Below, piece by piece: positions 15,511 through 23,547 of a DNA stretch of 47,527 nt (position 1 is its first letter; every line of letters begins with the position of its first letter). The notes under the pieces were generated by a model that did not search any database, was not told where the DNA came from, and worked only from the letters and a program-made list of their open reading frames with translations. A program made the translations under genes and the position numbers. The DNA comes from Frankiales bacterium (GTDB taxonomy: Bacteria > Actinomycetota > Actinomycetes > JAFAQI01), in contig JAICXJ010000023.1 of the NCBI GenBank assembly GCA_025980465.1, positions 1-47,527 of the forward strand, written 5' to 3'.

Positions 15511-16416
15511 CTAGGCGAGCGGCTCCCACCGCTCGGTCGCCGACACCGCGGGGCCGCCACCGTCCTGCACGTGAAGGACGAGCAGCCCGCCTTTGCGCAC
15601 TGACGGGTCGTCCGGCGGTTTGGCATTCAGGGCGAGACACGCCGCGGTGACGAGTCCTGGGATCGACTTGCCCTGACTGCAGACCGCTGAGGGCACCTTC
15701 GCCTGCAGCAGTTCGAGGAGTCGCTCGACCGCGAGGTCGGGCTGCGTCCCGAAGCCACCTTCCGACAGCAACGGTTCGCTTTCTACGGTGAGCCTCGCCG
15801 CCTCGGCGTACGGTCCGATCGTCTCCAGACAACGAAGCACGTCGGCGGACAGCACTCGTCTGATTCCGTAAGCGGACAGCAGCGGCACCAGGCGATCCGC
15901 CTGCTCCTCGCCGAGCCCGTCGAGCGGGCGTTCCCGATCGTCGCCGGCCCAGGTGGACCGCTCCCCGGCGCTTCCGTGGCGCACCATCACGCACGGCCAA
16001 GTCGACACGGCGTCACGATCAAGGTCGGCGAGGACGACATTTCGGTCGCGCTCCGGCAGCAGGTGGACACGTGCCTCTCGGGGGGGAAGCCACATCATCT
16101 GGTCGACTTCCTCGTTGGGCATGAAGCTGCCGGCTGCCACCCGCATCGCCCAGTAACGGACCCGCTTCGGGCTGCCGTCTTTGAGATAGCTGATCTCGCC
16201 GAGCGGCCGCCCCGGAACGCCGGTGAACCCGGTCTCCTCGTGGACTTCCCGGACTGCGGCGACCACGGGGTGCTCGCCGGGGTTGAGCTTGCCCTTAGGG
16301 ATCGACCAGTCGTCGTACTTCGGCCGATGAACCAGCGCCACCTCGACGCCGGAGCCGCCCGTCGCCGGCCGCCACAGCAGACCGCCGGCGGCCTCGATGA
16401 CCTTGTCGGGCGACAT
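15511..16416 (-). CDS. mutT1: NUDIX hydrolase fused to histidine phosphatase domain, MutT1-like
   Basis: 301 residues from ATG 16416. Residues about 1-135 form a NUDIX domain with the complete Nudix box at 42-64 (G, x5, E, x7, REVHEETGF). From about 145 a histidine-phosphatase domain follows, with VMVRHGSAG as the catalytic RHG motif. The same fusion defines mycobacterial MutT1, which hydrolyses 8-oxo-dGTP and diadenosine polyphosphates. It is last in the run ppk, CYTH-CHAD, mutT1, 11 bases after the CYTH-CHAD stop, an arrangement suggesting shared polyphosphate or nucleotide polyphosphate metabolism. The extension to 16476 is not needed. Confidence 0.9.
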   Translation of the reverse strand: MSPDKVIEAAGGLLWRPATGGSGVEVALVHRPKYDDWSIPKGKLNPGEHPVVAAVREVHEETGFTGVPGRPLGEISYLKDGSPKRVRYWAMRVAAGSFMPNEEVDQMMWLPPREARVHLLPERDRNVVLADLDRDAVSTWPCVMVRHGSAGERSTWAGDDRERPLDGLGEEQADRLVPLLSAYGIRRVLSADVLRCLETIGPYAEAARLTVESEPLLSEGGFGTQPDLAVERLLELLQAKVPSAVCSQGKSIPGLVTAACLALNAKPPDDPSVRKGGLLVLHVQDGGGPAVSATERWEPLA

Positions 16417-16427
16417 TGCCCACGACC

Positions 16428-17972
16428 CTACGGGGTCAGCCACCCCCGGTGGCGCCGCCGCGATGCTTCGTCCCACTCGCGTCGGAAGTCCACCCGGGCG
16501 GCGGCCGCGGCTTCGATCTGCCCGGCGTGCAGGATGCCGAGTGTGAAGGCGACCCTCCCACCGCCTCGGGTTGTTGCTATCGATCGGAGCTGCTCAGCGG
16601 CAAGCACGGCGTCGTGGTGCTCGCCGAGCGTTTCCTGTAACGCCTTCGCCTTCCGGGCGAGGCCACGCGCCGGCTTTCCGAACATCGGCGCGGCCGCCTC
16701 GCAGCAGTAACGCAGCCGCTTTGCCTCGATCCTCACTTGGTGCCAGACAGTGGCGTCATTGCGCTCGTCATCGAGCGCCTTGACGTCGCCGGCGAGGTCG
16801 CGCCAGGCCTGCGTGATCAGCACCGGGATCGCCGCCGACGTCGGCCGTTCGGCGGCGGGCGAAGTGAGTGGCTCCCATCCGGCGTCGACGAGCCGTTCGA
16901 GCAGGACGACATACCGCTCGCTCGACAGCATCGCCACCACGTCCGCCTGGCCGCTTGCGAGTCCGCCGCCGAGGACCTGCTCGAGGCGCGCGCGGACCGG
17001 CCCGACGATCAGATCCGGTGGCAGGGTGTCGAGCTGGCTGGTCAATCGCGCCAGCAACACCTCGTGATCGCGAGCGGCACCGAGCGAATCGGCAAGCCAG
17101 CCCAGCTCGCGGCGCAGCGAACCCGCCCACTGCGGGTCGAGGAGCGGGCGAAAGGTCTTCAGCAGACTGCGCAACCGTCGTACCGTCACGCGCATCTGAT
17201 GCACGCCGTCGTCGACCTCACGGCGGACCGCGAGGTCGAGCCCGATGAGTCGTCGGACGTCGCGACGGAGCATGTCCCGGATCGCGACATGCGCCGGTTC
17301 GTCGAGACCGACCTCGCCCGGCAGCGGCGGGTCCGGGTCGGCGGTCGCTTGCGGACCGAGCGCCCGCACCACCTTCGGCACGAACTCGCCGCCCACTGCT
17401 CCGCCGGCACGCAGGAGGGCTCCGACCGCTTCGATTGCGGCTAGTCCGCCGCCTCGATCCTCGACCTCGATCTCACGGAATCGCCCCGCGACGTGACCTT
17501 CGCTGACGACGGACACCAGATCATCGGTCAGCTCTACGAGGGGTTGGCTGTTGGCGTCTCGCAACAGGTACGCGGTGCGCTCAGTACGCAGCGTCGCCAC
17601 CGGACCGAGGACGGCCGTGCGGGACCACGGCAGGACCAGCCTGTGCAATTCCTCCGGAATCGCGTCGTGGGCGCCCGGCACGTGCACCTCTTCGCGGCTC
17701 GCCGTGCTCGCGTCGGGGACGCGCCCTTCCCGGATCGGCAGCTTGAGATGCCAGCCGTCCTTGCTCGCGCCTTCGCCGTTGCGGTGGCGCAACGTGATGC
17801 CTTCACGGGCGAGGCGAAGATCGCTGGTGTCCCAGTACACCGCCCGCAGCTCGTGGTGGACCGGGTCCTCGACCTGCGCCGCACCGGTGCGGCGGTCGAG
17901 CAGGTCGGGGATCTCGAAGGGCGGGTGGACTCGGAACTTTGCCTCGACCTCGTGACTGGTGGACAGGCTCAT
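16428..17972 (-). CDS. CYTH-CHAD domain protein
   Basis: 514 residues. The N-terminal CYTH (triphosphate tunnel) domain opens with HEVEAKF, the ExExK-type motif, and continues with [19 protein letters not shown] and REEVHV. From about residue 235 the CHAD domain appears, with conserved His/Arg helices [18 protein letters not shown] and [22 protein letters not shown] enzymes hydrolyse inorganic triphosphate or act on triphosphates; CHAD domains bind polyphosphate. Directly downstream of polyphosphate kinase, its ATG overlapping that stop (ATGA), so a role in polyphosphate binding or turnover is the natural reading. Confidence 0.93.
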   Translation of the reverse strand: MSLSTSHEVEAKFRVHPPFEIPDLLDRRTGAAQVEDPVHHELRAVYWDTSDLRLAREGITLRHRNGEGASKDGWHLKLPIREGRVPDASTASREEVHVPGAHDAIPEELHRLVLPWSRTAVLGPVATLRTERTAYLLRDANSQPLVELTDDLVSVVSEGHVAGRFREIEVEDRGGGLAAIEAVGALLRAGGAVGGEFVPKVVRALGPQATADPDPPLPGEVGLDEPAHVAIRDMLRRDVRRLIGLDLAVRREVDDGVHQMRVTVRRLRSLLKTFRPLLDPQWAGSLRRELGWLADSLGAARDHEVLLARLTSQLDTLPPDLIVGPVRARLEQVLGGGLASGQADVVAMLSSERYVVLLERLVDAGWEPLTSPAAERPTSAAIPVLITQAWRDLAGDVKALDDERNDATVWHQVRIEAKRLRYCCEAAAPMFGKPARGLARKAKALQETLGEHHDAVLAAEQLRSIATTRGGGRVAFTLGILHAGQIEAAAAARVDFRREWDEASRRRHRGWLTP

Positions 17973-20155
17973 ACGTGATCAGAGCGCACGTCGCCGGCTC
18001 GCTTTGCTGTCGCTCGAAGGAGTGTCAGCTGGTAGTCGCGGAGCGCCTCGCCGTCGGCTGCGGCGGTGTGGCGGACCCACGACCCGTCCGGCTTCAGTTC
18101 CCATGCCGAGGTGCCGGGGCTTGCCGCCAGCTCGAGGATCTTGCCGAGCTCCTCTTTGACCATCGGGTCGCGGGTCTTCACGAGCGCCTCGACCCGGCGG
18201 TCGAGGTTGCGATGCATGATGTCGGCGCTGCCGATCCAGATCTGCTCTTCGCCACTCGCGCAGAACCGGAAGACTCGTGAATGCTCGAGGAACCGGCCAA
18301 GAATGCTGCGAACCCTGATGTTCTCGGACAGCCCCGGAACGCCCGGACGTAGCGAACACATGCCGCGTACGACGATCTCGATCGGCACGCCGGCCTGGGA
18401 GGCGTCGTACAGCGAGTCGATGATCTGCTCGTCGACCAGGTTGTTGAGCTTCAGGGTGATGCCAGCCGGTCCGCCGCCGCGGGCGTTCGCGGCCTCGGCC
18501 TCGATCATCTCGGTGAGACCGGCCCGGAGGGTGTCCGGCGCGACGAGCAGGGTGTCGTAGTCGCGGTGCTTGGTGTACCCGGACAGGTGGTTGAACAGGT
18601 CAGCGATGTCGGCGCCGACCGCCGGATCGACCGTGAGCAAACCGAGGTCCTCATACAGCCGGGCGGTCTTCGGGTGGTAGTTACCGGTCCCGATGTGGGT
18701 GTAGCGGCGCAGCGAGCCGTCGGGCTCCTGTCGGACGATGAGGCAGACCTTGCAGTGGGTCTTCAGCCCCACCAGGCCGTACACGACGTGACACCCGGCC
18801 TGCTCCAGCGCTCGCGCCCACTTGATGTTCGCCTGCTCGTCGAAGCGAGCCTTGATCTCGACGACGACCAGGACTTGCTTGCCCGCTTCGGCGGCGTCGA
18901 TCAGGGCGTCGACGAGCGGCGAGTCACCGCTGGTGCGGTACAGCGTCTGCTTGATCGCGAGCACCGTGGGGTCGGCAGCAGCCTGCTCGACGAAGGCTTG
19001 CACGCTGGTGCCGAACGAGTGGTAAGGGTGGTGCAGCAGCAGATCGCCACGGCGCATCGCTGAGAAGACGTCGACGGCGGCCTTCGGATCACTGCTCTCG
19101 CGAAGGCGCGGGTGGGTGACCGGGGGATAGGCGTCGTTGCTCAACAGCGGGATGTCGAGGTCGGTGAGTGCCCACAGCCCGGCGAGGTCGAGCGGGCCCT
19201 CGATGCGGTAAAGCTGCGGCTCGGAGATGTCGAGCTCGCGGACCAGCAGGTCGAGGACTCGATCGCTGATGTCGGTGACCACCTCGAGCCGCACAGCGGG
19301 GCCGAACCGGCGCCGGGTGAGCTCGCGCTCGAGTGCCTGAAGCAAATTGTCGACGTCGTCTTCCTCGACCGTCAGGTCCTCGTTGCGGGTGACCCGGAAC
19401 AATGAGGTCTCGATGATGTCCATGCCAGGGAAGAGCGCCGGAACGTGCGCCGCGATGATGTCCTCGAGCATCACGAATCGGGGGTCGCCCACCCGCACCA
19501 GCCGCGGGAGCAGCGGCGGCACCTTCACCCGGGCGAAGTGCTCGCGACCGGTGTCACGATCGCGAACGACCACGGCAAGGTTCAGCGACAGGCCCGAGAT
19601 GTACGGGAACGGGTGCGCTGGGTCGACGGCAAGCGGCGTGAGGACGGGATAGACGTGCTCCGCGAAAAACTCATCGGCCGTGGCTCGCTGAGCGCCCTCG
19701 AGCTCGGCGTACCTCATGATGTCGACACCCTCGGCCGACAGCGCCGGATGCAGCTGGTCGCGGTACAGCGCCGAGTGACGTCCGACCAGCTCATGCGCCC
19801 GCGCGGAGATCAGCTCGAGCTGGTCGCGCGGCGGCAGTCCGGCGGGTGACGCCACACCGAGCCCGGTCGCGAGCCGTCGTTGCAGCCCCGCGACCCGCAC
19901 CATGAAGAACTCGTCGAGGTTGGTCGCGACGATGGCGAGGAAACGTACTCGCTCCAACAACGGGGTCGTGGTGTCCTCGGCGAGCTCCAGGACTCGAACG
20001 TTGAAGTCGAGCCAGCTGCCTTCACGGTCGATGAACCGGTCGGGATCAGCGGCCGGCCGGCTGCGCTCGGGAGCGTGCCGGAGGTCCTCGATCTCCTCAG
20101 CCAGCTCTTCGGCGTACCGCGGCAGGTCGGGGGCGCTCGAGGTGCTGGTGGTCAC
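17969..20155 (-). CDS. ppk: Polyphosphate kinase, PPK1 family
   Basis: 728 residues from GTG 20155; the frame reaching back to 20524 overlaps the next gene antisense and is rejected. PPK1 hallmarks are present: [13 protein letters not shown] and [15 protein letters not shown] (N domain), [50 protein letters not shown] (the HxK motif holding the phosphorylated His), [24 protein letters not shown], and C-terminal [16 protein letters not shown] and [16 protein letters not shown]. It reversibly makes polyphosphate from ATP at the cytosolic side. The gene is 44 bases after the Ord-like gene and overlaps the CYTH-CHAD gene by four bases. Confidence 0.97.
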   Translation of the reverse strand: MTTSTSSAPDLPRYAEELAEEIEDLRHAPERSRPAADPDRFIDREGSWLDFNVRVLELAEDTTTPLLERVRFLAIVATNLDEFFMVRVAGLQRRLATGLGVASPAGLPPRDQLELISARAHELVGRHSALYRDQLHPALSAEGVDIMRYAELEGAQRATADEFFAEHVYPVLTPLAVDPAHPFPYISGLSLNLAVVVRDRDTGREHFARVKVPPLLPRLVRVGDPRFVMLEDIIAAHVPALFPGMDIIETSLFRVTRNEDLTVEEDDVDNLLQALERELTRRRFGPAVRLEVVTDISDRVLDLLVRELDISEPQLYRIEGPLDLAGLWALTDLDIPLLSNDAYPPVTHPRLRESSDPKAAVDVFSAMRRGDLLLHHPYHSFGTSVQAFVEQAAADPTVLAIKQTLYRTSGDSPLVDALIDAAEAGKQVLVVVEIKARFDEQANIKWARALEQAGCHVVYGLVGLKTHCKVCLIVRQEPDGSLRRYTHIGTGNYHPKTARLYEDLGLLTVDPAVGADIADLFNHLSGYTKHRDYDTLLVAPDTLRAGLTEMIEAEAANARGGGPAGITLKLNNLVDEQIIDSLYDASQAGVPIEIVVRGMCSLRPGVPGLSENIRVRSILGRFLEHSRVFRFCASGEEQIWIGSADIMHRNLDRRVEALVKTRDPMVKEELGKILELAASPGTSAWELKPDGSWVRHTAAADGEALRDYQLTLLRATAKRAGDVRSDHV

Positions 20156-20199
20156 GAGACCACTGTCGACCCTGATCGGCTGCGAGGCAATGAGCTGAC

Positions 20200-21264
20200 C
20201 TAGCGGAAGCCGCCGCGGCTTCGGATCAGCGGCAGATCCGCCATCGTCGCAATGCCCGGCGGCGCTGCGCACACGGCAGGGATGGCGTTGATCGCCTGCA
20301 TCGCGGTGGCGATGCTCGCCGCGCGCACATGCTCCTCCATCGGCAGGTCGCGTTGGTAGCTCGCCAGGCTGAGGAAGTGGGCCCGCATCGACGGCTCGCC
20401 CTCGATGGTCAGGGTCCAGCCGTCCTGCGGGCGGGGCCAGTGGCGTGGGTACTCCCCGCCGACCGTCCACAGCGTCTCGATCTCTACCCGTACGGCGGCT
20501 TCGCGGCGGCCCTGCCAACGCCAATGCTGCCCGGCCACGGTGCCGGCTGCCAGCGTCGTACCGAAGATGTCGTGATCGTTCTCGGCGAGGATCAACTCGA
20601 CGTCGGTGGTGATCTCGTCGAGCTCCGCGCCCAGCGCATCGGCGATCAGCGCAACCTCTTCCTTGAAGATTCCGCTGTTGAACCGCAGGAAGTCGCTCGC
20701 ATCCTCAGAGACCTCGCTCGCCGGGCGGCCGAAACGCATGTTGTCGAACGTGATGTGGGTGCTCTCGTAGAACGTCCAATCGGCACGCTCCTGCAACGTC
20801 ACCCGCTCGATCCGACGGCTCATCCCGGACAGCGCCAGCGGGAGAACGCCGGAGAGGTTTCCCGGGTTCAGTCCGGTGCCATGGATGGACGTCCGGCCCT
20901 GCTCGCAGGCTTCGAGCAGCCGGTCGAGGTCGGCTGGTGGTAGGGCCTTCGGATAGAACAGGAAGGCCGTCGTGACGACGTTCTTGCCGCTCGCTAGCAA
21001 CGCACACACCTCCTCGAGCGAGGTGTTGCGCGGCATGTAGGCGACGCAGTCCGCCTCCAGCGCGAGCACCGCTTCGATGTCACGCGTCGCGGTGACCCCG
21101 ATCGGATCGCGGCCGGCGAGCGTACCGAGGTCGACGCCGTCCTTCTCGCTGCTGTGCACCCACCCGCCGACCAGTTGCATGTCTGGCATGTCGAGGACGG
21201 CGCGGATCGCTTCGACCCCTTGCGCCCCGGTCGCCCACTGGATGACCCGATACGTGTCAGGCAT
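20200..21264 (-). CDS. Ord-like NAD(P)H-dependent dehydrogenase (DapB-type Rossmann fold)
   Basis: 354 residues from ATG 21264, which overlaps the stop of the response-regulator gene (TGATG). An N-terminal Rossmann fold starts [21 protein letters not shown], as in dihydrodipicolinate-reductase-like proteins annotated as 2,4-diaminopentanoate dehydrogenase or amine dehydrogenase family. The middle contains [19 protein letters not shown] and [21 protein letters not shown]. True substrates of most actinobacterial members are unknown. Its coupling to a potassium-type response regulator and its place before ppk are the main unusual points. Confidence 0.8.
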   Translation of the reverse strand: MPDTYRVIQWATGAQGVEAIRAVLDMPDMQLVGGWVHSSEKDGVDLGTLAGRDPIGVTATRDIEAVLALEADCVAYMPRNTSLEEVCALLASGKNVVTTAFLFYPKALPPADLDRLLEACEQGRTSIHGTGLNPGNLSGVLPLALSGMSRRIERVTLQERADWTFYESTHITFDNMRFGRPASEVSEDASDFLRFNSGIFKEEVALIADALGAELDEITTDVELILAENDHDIFGTTLAAGTVAGQHWRWQGRREAAVRVEIETLWTVGGEYPRHWPRPQDGWTLTIEGEPSMRAHFLSLASYQRDLPMEEHVRAASIATAMQAINAIPAVCAAPPGIATMADLPLIRSRGGFR

Positions 21265-21968
21265 CAATTCGCGTCTAACCGGTCTTCGGTCATGGCCTCA
21301 AATCGGTAACCCATGCCGGTCTCGGTGAGGAGGTAGCGAGGATTCGAGGGGTCGGGCTCCAGCTTGCGTCGGAGCTGGGCGACGAACACACGCAGGTAGT
21401 TGACCTCAGTGGAGTACGCCGGTCCCCACACGTCATGCAGGAGCTGCCGCTGGGTGACCAGCTTGCCGCGGTTGCGGACCAGCACCTCGAGCAGTTGCCA
21501 CTGGGTCGGGGTCAGCTTCACCTCGCCAGCGGCGACGGTCCGGACCCGCTTTGCTGCCAGGTCGATGGTGAACTCGTCGGTGCTGATGACCGGCTCGTCG
21601 TCGGCAGGTGCCGCCCGCCTCACCGCTGCCCGCAACCGCGCGAGCAGCTCGTCCATGCCGAACGGTTTGGTGATGTAGTCATCCGCGCCGGCATCGAGCG
21701 CCGCGACCTTCGTCGTCTCGTTGCCGCGCGCCGAGAGCACGATGATCGGCGCGGTCGACCATCCGCGGATGCCACGTATGACCTCGGCGCCGTCCATGTC
21801 GGGAAGCCCCAGGTCCACGATGACAACGTCCGGGCGCTCACGGGCAACGGTGGCAAGGCCGGAGGCCCCGTCAGTGGCGACCTTAACGTTGTAATCACGC
21901 GCGTTGAGGTTGATCCGAAGCGCGCGGCAGAGGGCAGCCTCGTCATCGATGACGACGACAGTCGTCAT
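21264..21968 (-). CDS. kdpE: KdpE-like response regulator
   Basis: 234 residues, OmpR/PhoB class. The receiver domain has the acidic pair in VIDDE (8-10), phospho-acceptor D52 (IVDLGLPDMDG), conserved S79 and K101 (TKPF). The winged helix ends with LTETGMGYRF, and VNYLRVFVAQLRRKLEPDPSNPRYLLTE is close to KdpE. KdpE activates kdpFABC potassium pump genes under low potassium, but no kdp transporter gene is in this window; the divergent KimA-like gene is the nearest candidate target. Overlaps the kinase gene by four bases (ATGA) and the next gene by one (TGATG). Confidence 0.85.
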   Translation of the reverse strand: MTTVVVIDDEAALCRALRINLNARDYNVKVATDGASGLATVARERPDVVIVDLGLPDMDGAEVIRGIRGWSTAPIIVLSARGNETTKVAALDAGADDYITKPFGMDELLARLRAAVRRAAPADDEPVISTDEFTIDLAAKRVRTVAAGEVKLTPTQWQLLEVLVRNRGKLVTQRQLLHDVWGPAYSTEVNYLRVFVAQLRRKLEPDPSNPRYLLTETGMGYRFEAMTEDRLDAN

Positions 21969-23470
21969 GGTGACGACACGCTTGAGTCGGACCTGGCGGG
22001 ACTGTCGGCGACTGCCAAGGCGACCACCATCGTCAGGCCGCCACCCGGCGTCCCGGTGGCATCCAGCGTCCCGCCCATCACCTCGATGAAACCGCGGGCC
22101 ACCGCAAGGCCGAGGCCGATACCGGTCGCGGCGTCGTGGTCGCCGAGGCGCTGGAACGGCGCGAACATCGTCTCGCGCTGGCTCACGACGACTCCCGGGC
22201 CGTGATCGATGACGCTGATCACCATGCCGCTGGGTCCGAGTCGGGCCCGCAGCATCGGCGGCCGGCCGGGTGGCGAGAAGCGCAGTGCGTTGCTCAGCAG
22301 GTTGGCGAGCGCGCGTTCGAGCAGGCCGGCATCCGCGCGAAGCAGCGGTAGCCCGTCCGGGATGTCCACCACGGTGTTGCCGCCCCCCGGGAGGCTGTGC
22401 AGCGCAAGTGGTGCCACCTCCTCCACGGCGACCGGCTGCACGAACGGCTGCAGGGCGCCAGTCTGTAGCCGGCTCATGTCGAGCAGGTTCGCGATCAGTC
22501 CGTCGAGGCGGTCGGCGGACTCCTCGACGGTGCCCATCAGCTCGGCCTCGTCCTCGGGTGAGTAGGAGACGTCGGGCTGGCGAAGGCTGGAGATGCTCGC
22601 CTTGATGGAGGCGAGTGGAGTGCGAAGGTCGTGGCTGACCGCGGCGAGCAGCGCCGTACGCATCCGGTTTCCCGCCTCGAGGGCCTCGGCTTGCGAGGCT
22701 TGCGTGCGCAGCCGGTCACGGTCGAGTGCAGCCGCGGCCAGCCGAGCCGCGGCCTCGAGCAGCGCCGGCGTGGCGCCGCCGTCGAGTGTGCCGGCAACGA
22801 CTCTCAGCCCAGGACGCACCGTGATGATCGTGCTCTCCTCGACGTCCGGCTCACCGGCCGCGGCGATGCGCACCCACCGCATGCCGGAGCGCTCCTGCAG
22901 CGCGAGGTCGACCCCGAACACGTCGTGCAGATGGTCGAGGACCGCGCTCGGGGTGTCGTTGGAACCGAGAACAGTCCGGGCCAGGGCCAGGAGGGCCTGC
23001 GCCTCGGCCGCGTTACGGTCAGCGACGGTGGCGCGGCGGGCTGCGATGTGAACCACGCTCGACACGGTGGTGGCGACCAGGATGAACAGCAACAGCGCGA
23101 GCAGGTTCTTCGGCTCTTCGATCGTCAGCGTGTGTAGCGGGGGCGTGAAGAACCAGTTGATGCACAGGCTGGCCGCCGCAGCCGCCGCGACGGCGGGCCC
23201 GAAGCCACCGACGACGGTGACGGCGATCACCGCGACGAGGTAGATCAGCAGGTCATCGGCGAAGGACATGTCCTGCCGAAGCGCGGTCAGCACCAGGGTC
23301 AGCGCAGTGAGCAGCACGGCGCCGAGCAGTACGCCGAGGCGGCGCCGGCGTTGGTCGACCGCCGAGACGAGATCGGTGATCGAGGGTCGCCACGCCCGGT
23401 CCGGAACGTCGCGCCTGATCACGTCCTCCAGTGTGATCCCAAATCCGCGCGAGATCGCGGTCCTCTTCAC
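21965..23470 (-). CDS. KdpD-like sensor histidine kinase lacking the N-terminal KdpD domain
   Basis: 501 residues from GTG 23470. Four closely spaced membrane helices (about 45-150, the DUF4118-type region of KdpD, with SLCINWFFTPPLHTLTIEEPKNLLAL) are followed by a GAF-like region (about 155-250), a HisKA helix with phospho-His at 280 (AAVSHDLRTPLASI), and an HATPase with NLLSNALRFSP, DHGPGV and GIGLGLAVARGF. Full KdpD has about 400 extra N-terminal residues (the KdpD and USP domains); these are absent, so turgor/c-di-AMP input through USP is missing. It is first in the six-gene run and divergent from the KimA-like transporter with only 77 bases between. Confidence 0.9.
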   Translation of the reverse strand: MKRTAISRGFGITLEDVIRRDVPDRAWRPSITDLVSAVDQRRRRLGVLLGAVLLTALTLVLTALRQDMSFADDLLIYLVAVIAVTVVGGFGPAVAAAAAASLCINWFFTPPLHTLTIEEPKNLLALLLFILVATTVSSVVHIAARRATVADRNAAEAQALLALARTVLGSNDTPSAVLDHLHDVFGVDLALQERSGMRWVRIAAAGEPDVEESTIITVRPGLRVVAGTLDGGATPALLEAAARLAAAALDRDRLRTQASQAEALEAGNRMRTALLAAVSHDLRTPLASIKASISSLRQPDVSYSPEDEAELMGTVEESADRLDGLIANLLDMSRLQTGALQPFVQPVAVEEVAPLALHSLPGGGNTVVDIPDGLPLLRADAGLLERALANLLSNALRFSPPGRPPMLRARLGPSGMVISVIDHGPGVVVSQRETMFAPFQRLGDHDAATGIGLGLAVARGFIEVMGGTLDATGTPGGGLTMVVALAVADSPARSDSSVSSP

Positions 23471-23547
23471 ACAATCTTTACGGCCGGCCGGGCGGTCTTG
23501 ATGGCTCGTTGACGCACCGGGCTGATGCCCGCTCCTACCGTCGAATC

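Noticed and set aside
17969-20524. Long version of ppk starting at 20524
   Set aside because: The extra part is antisense to the end of the Ord-like gene and lacks homology; the conserved PPK N-terminus starts near GTG 20155.
23471-23547. Possible cyclic-di-AMP riboswitch before the KimA-like gene
   Set aside because: Only 77 bases separate the divergent starts, too short for that aptamer, and no matching conserved sequence is seen.
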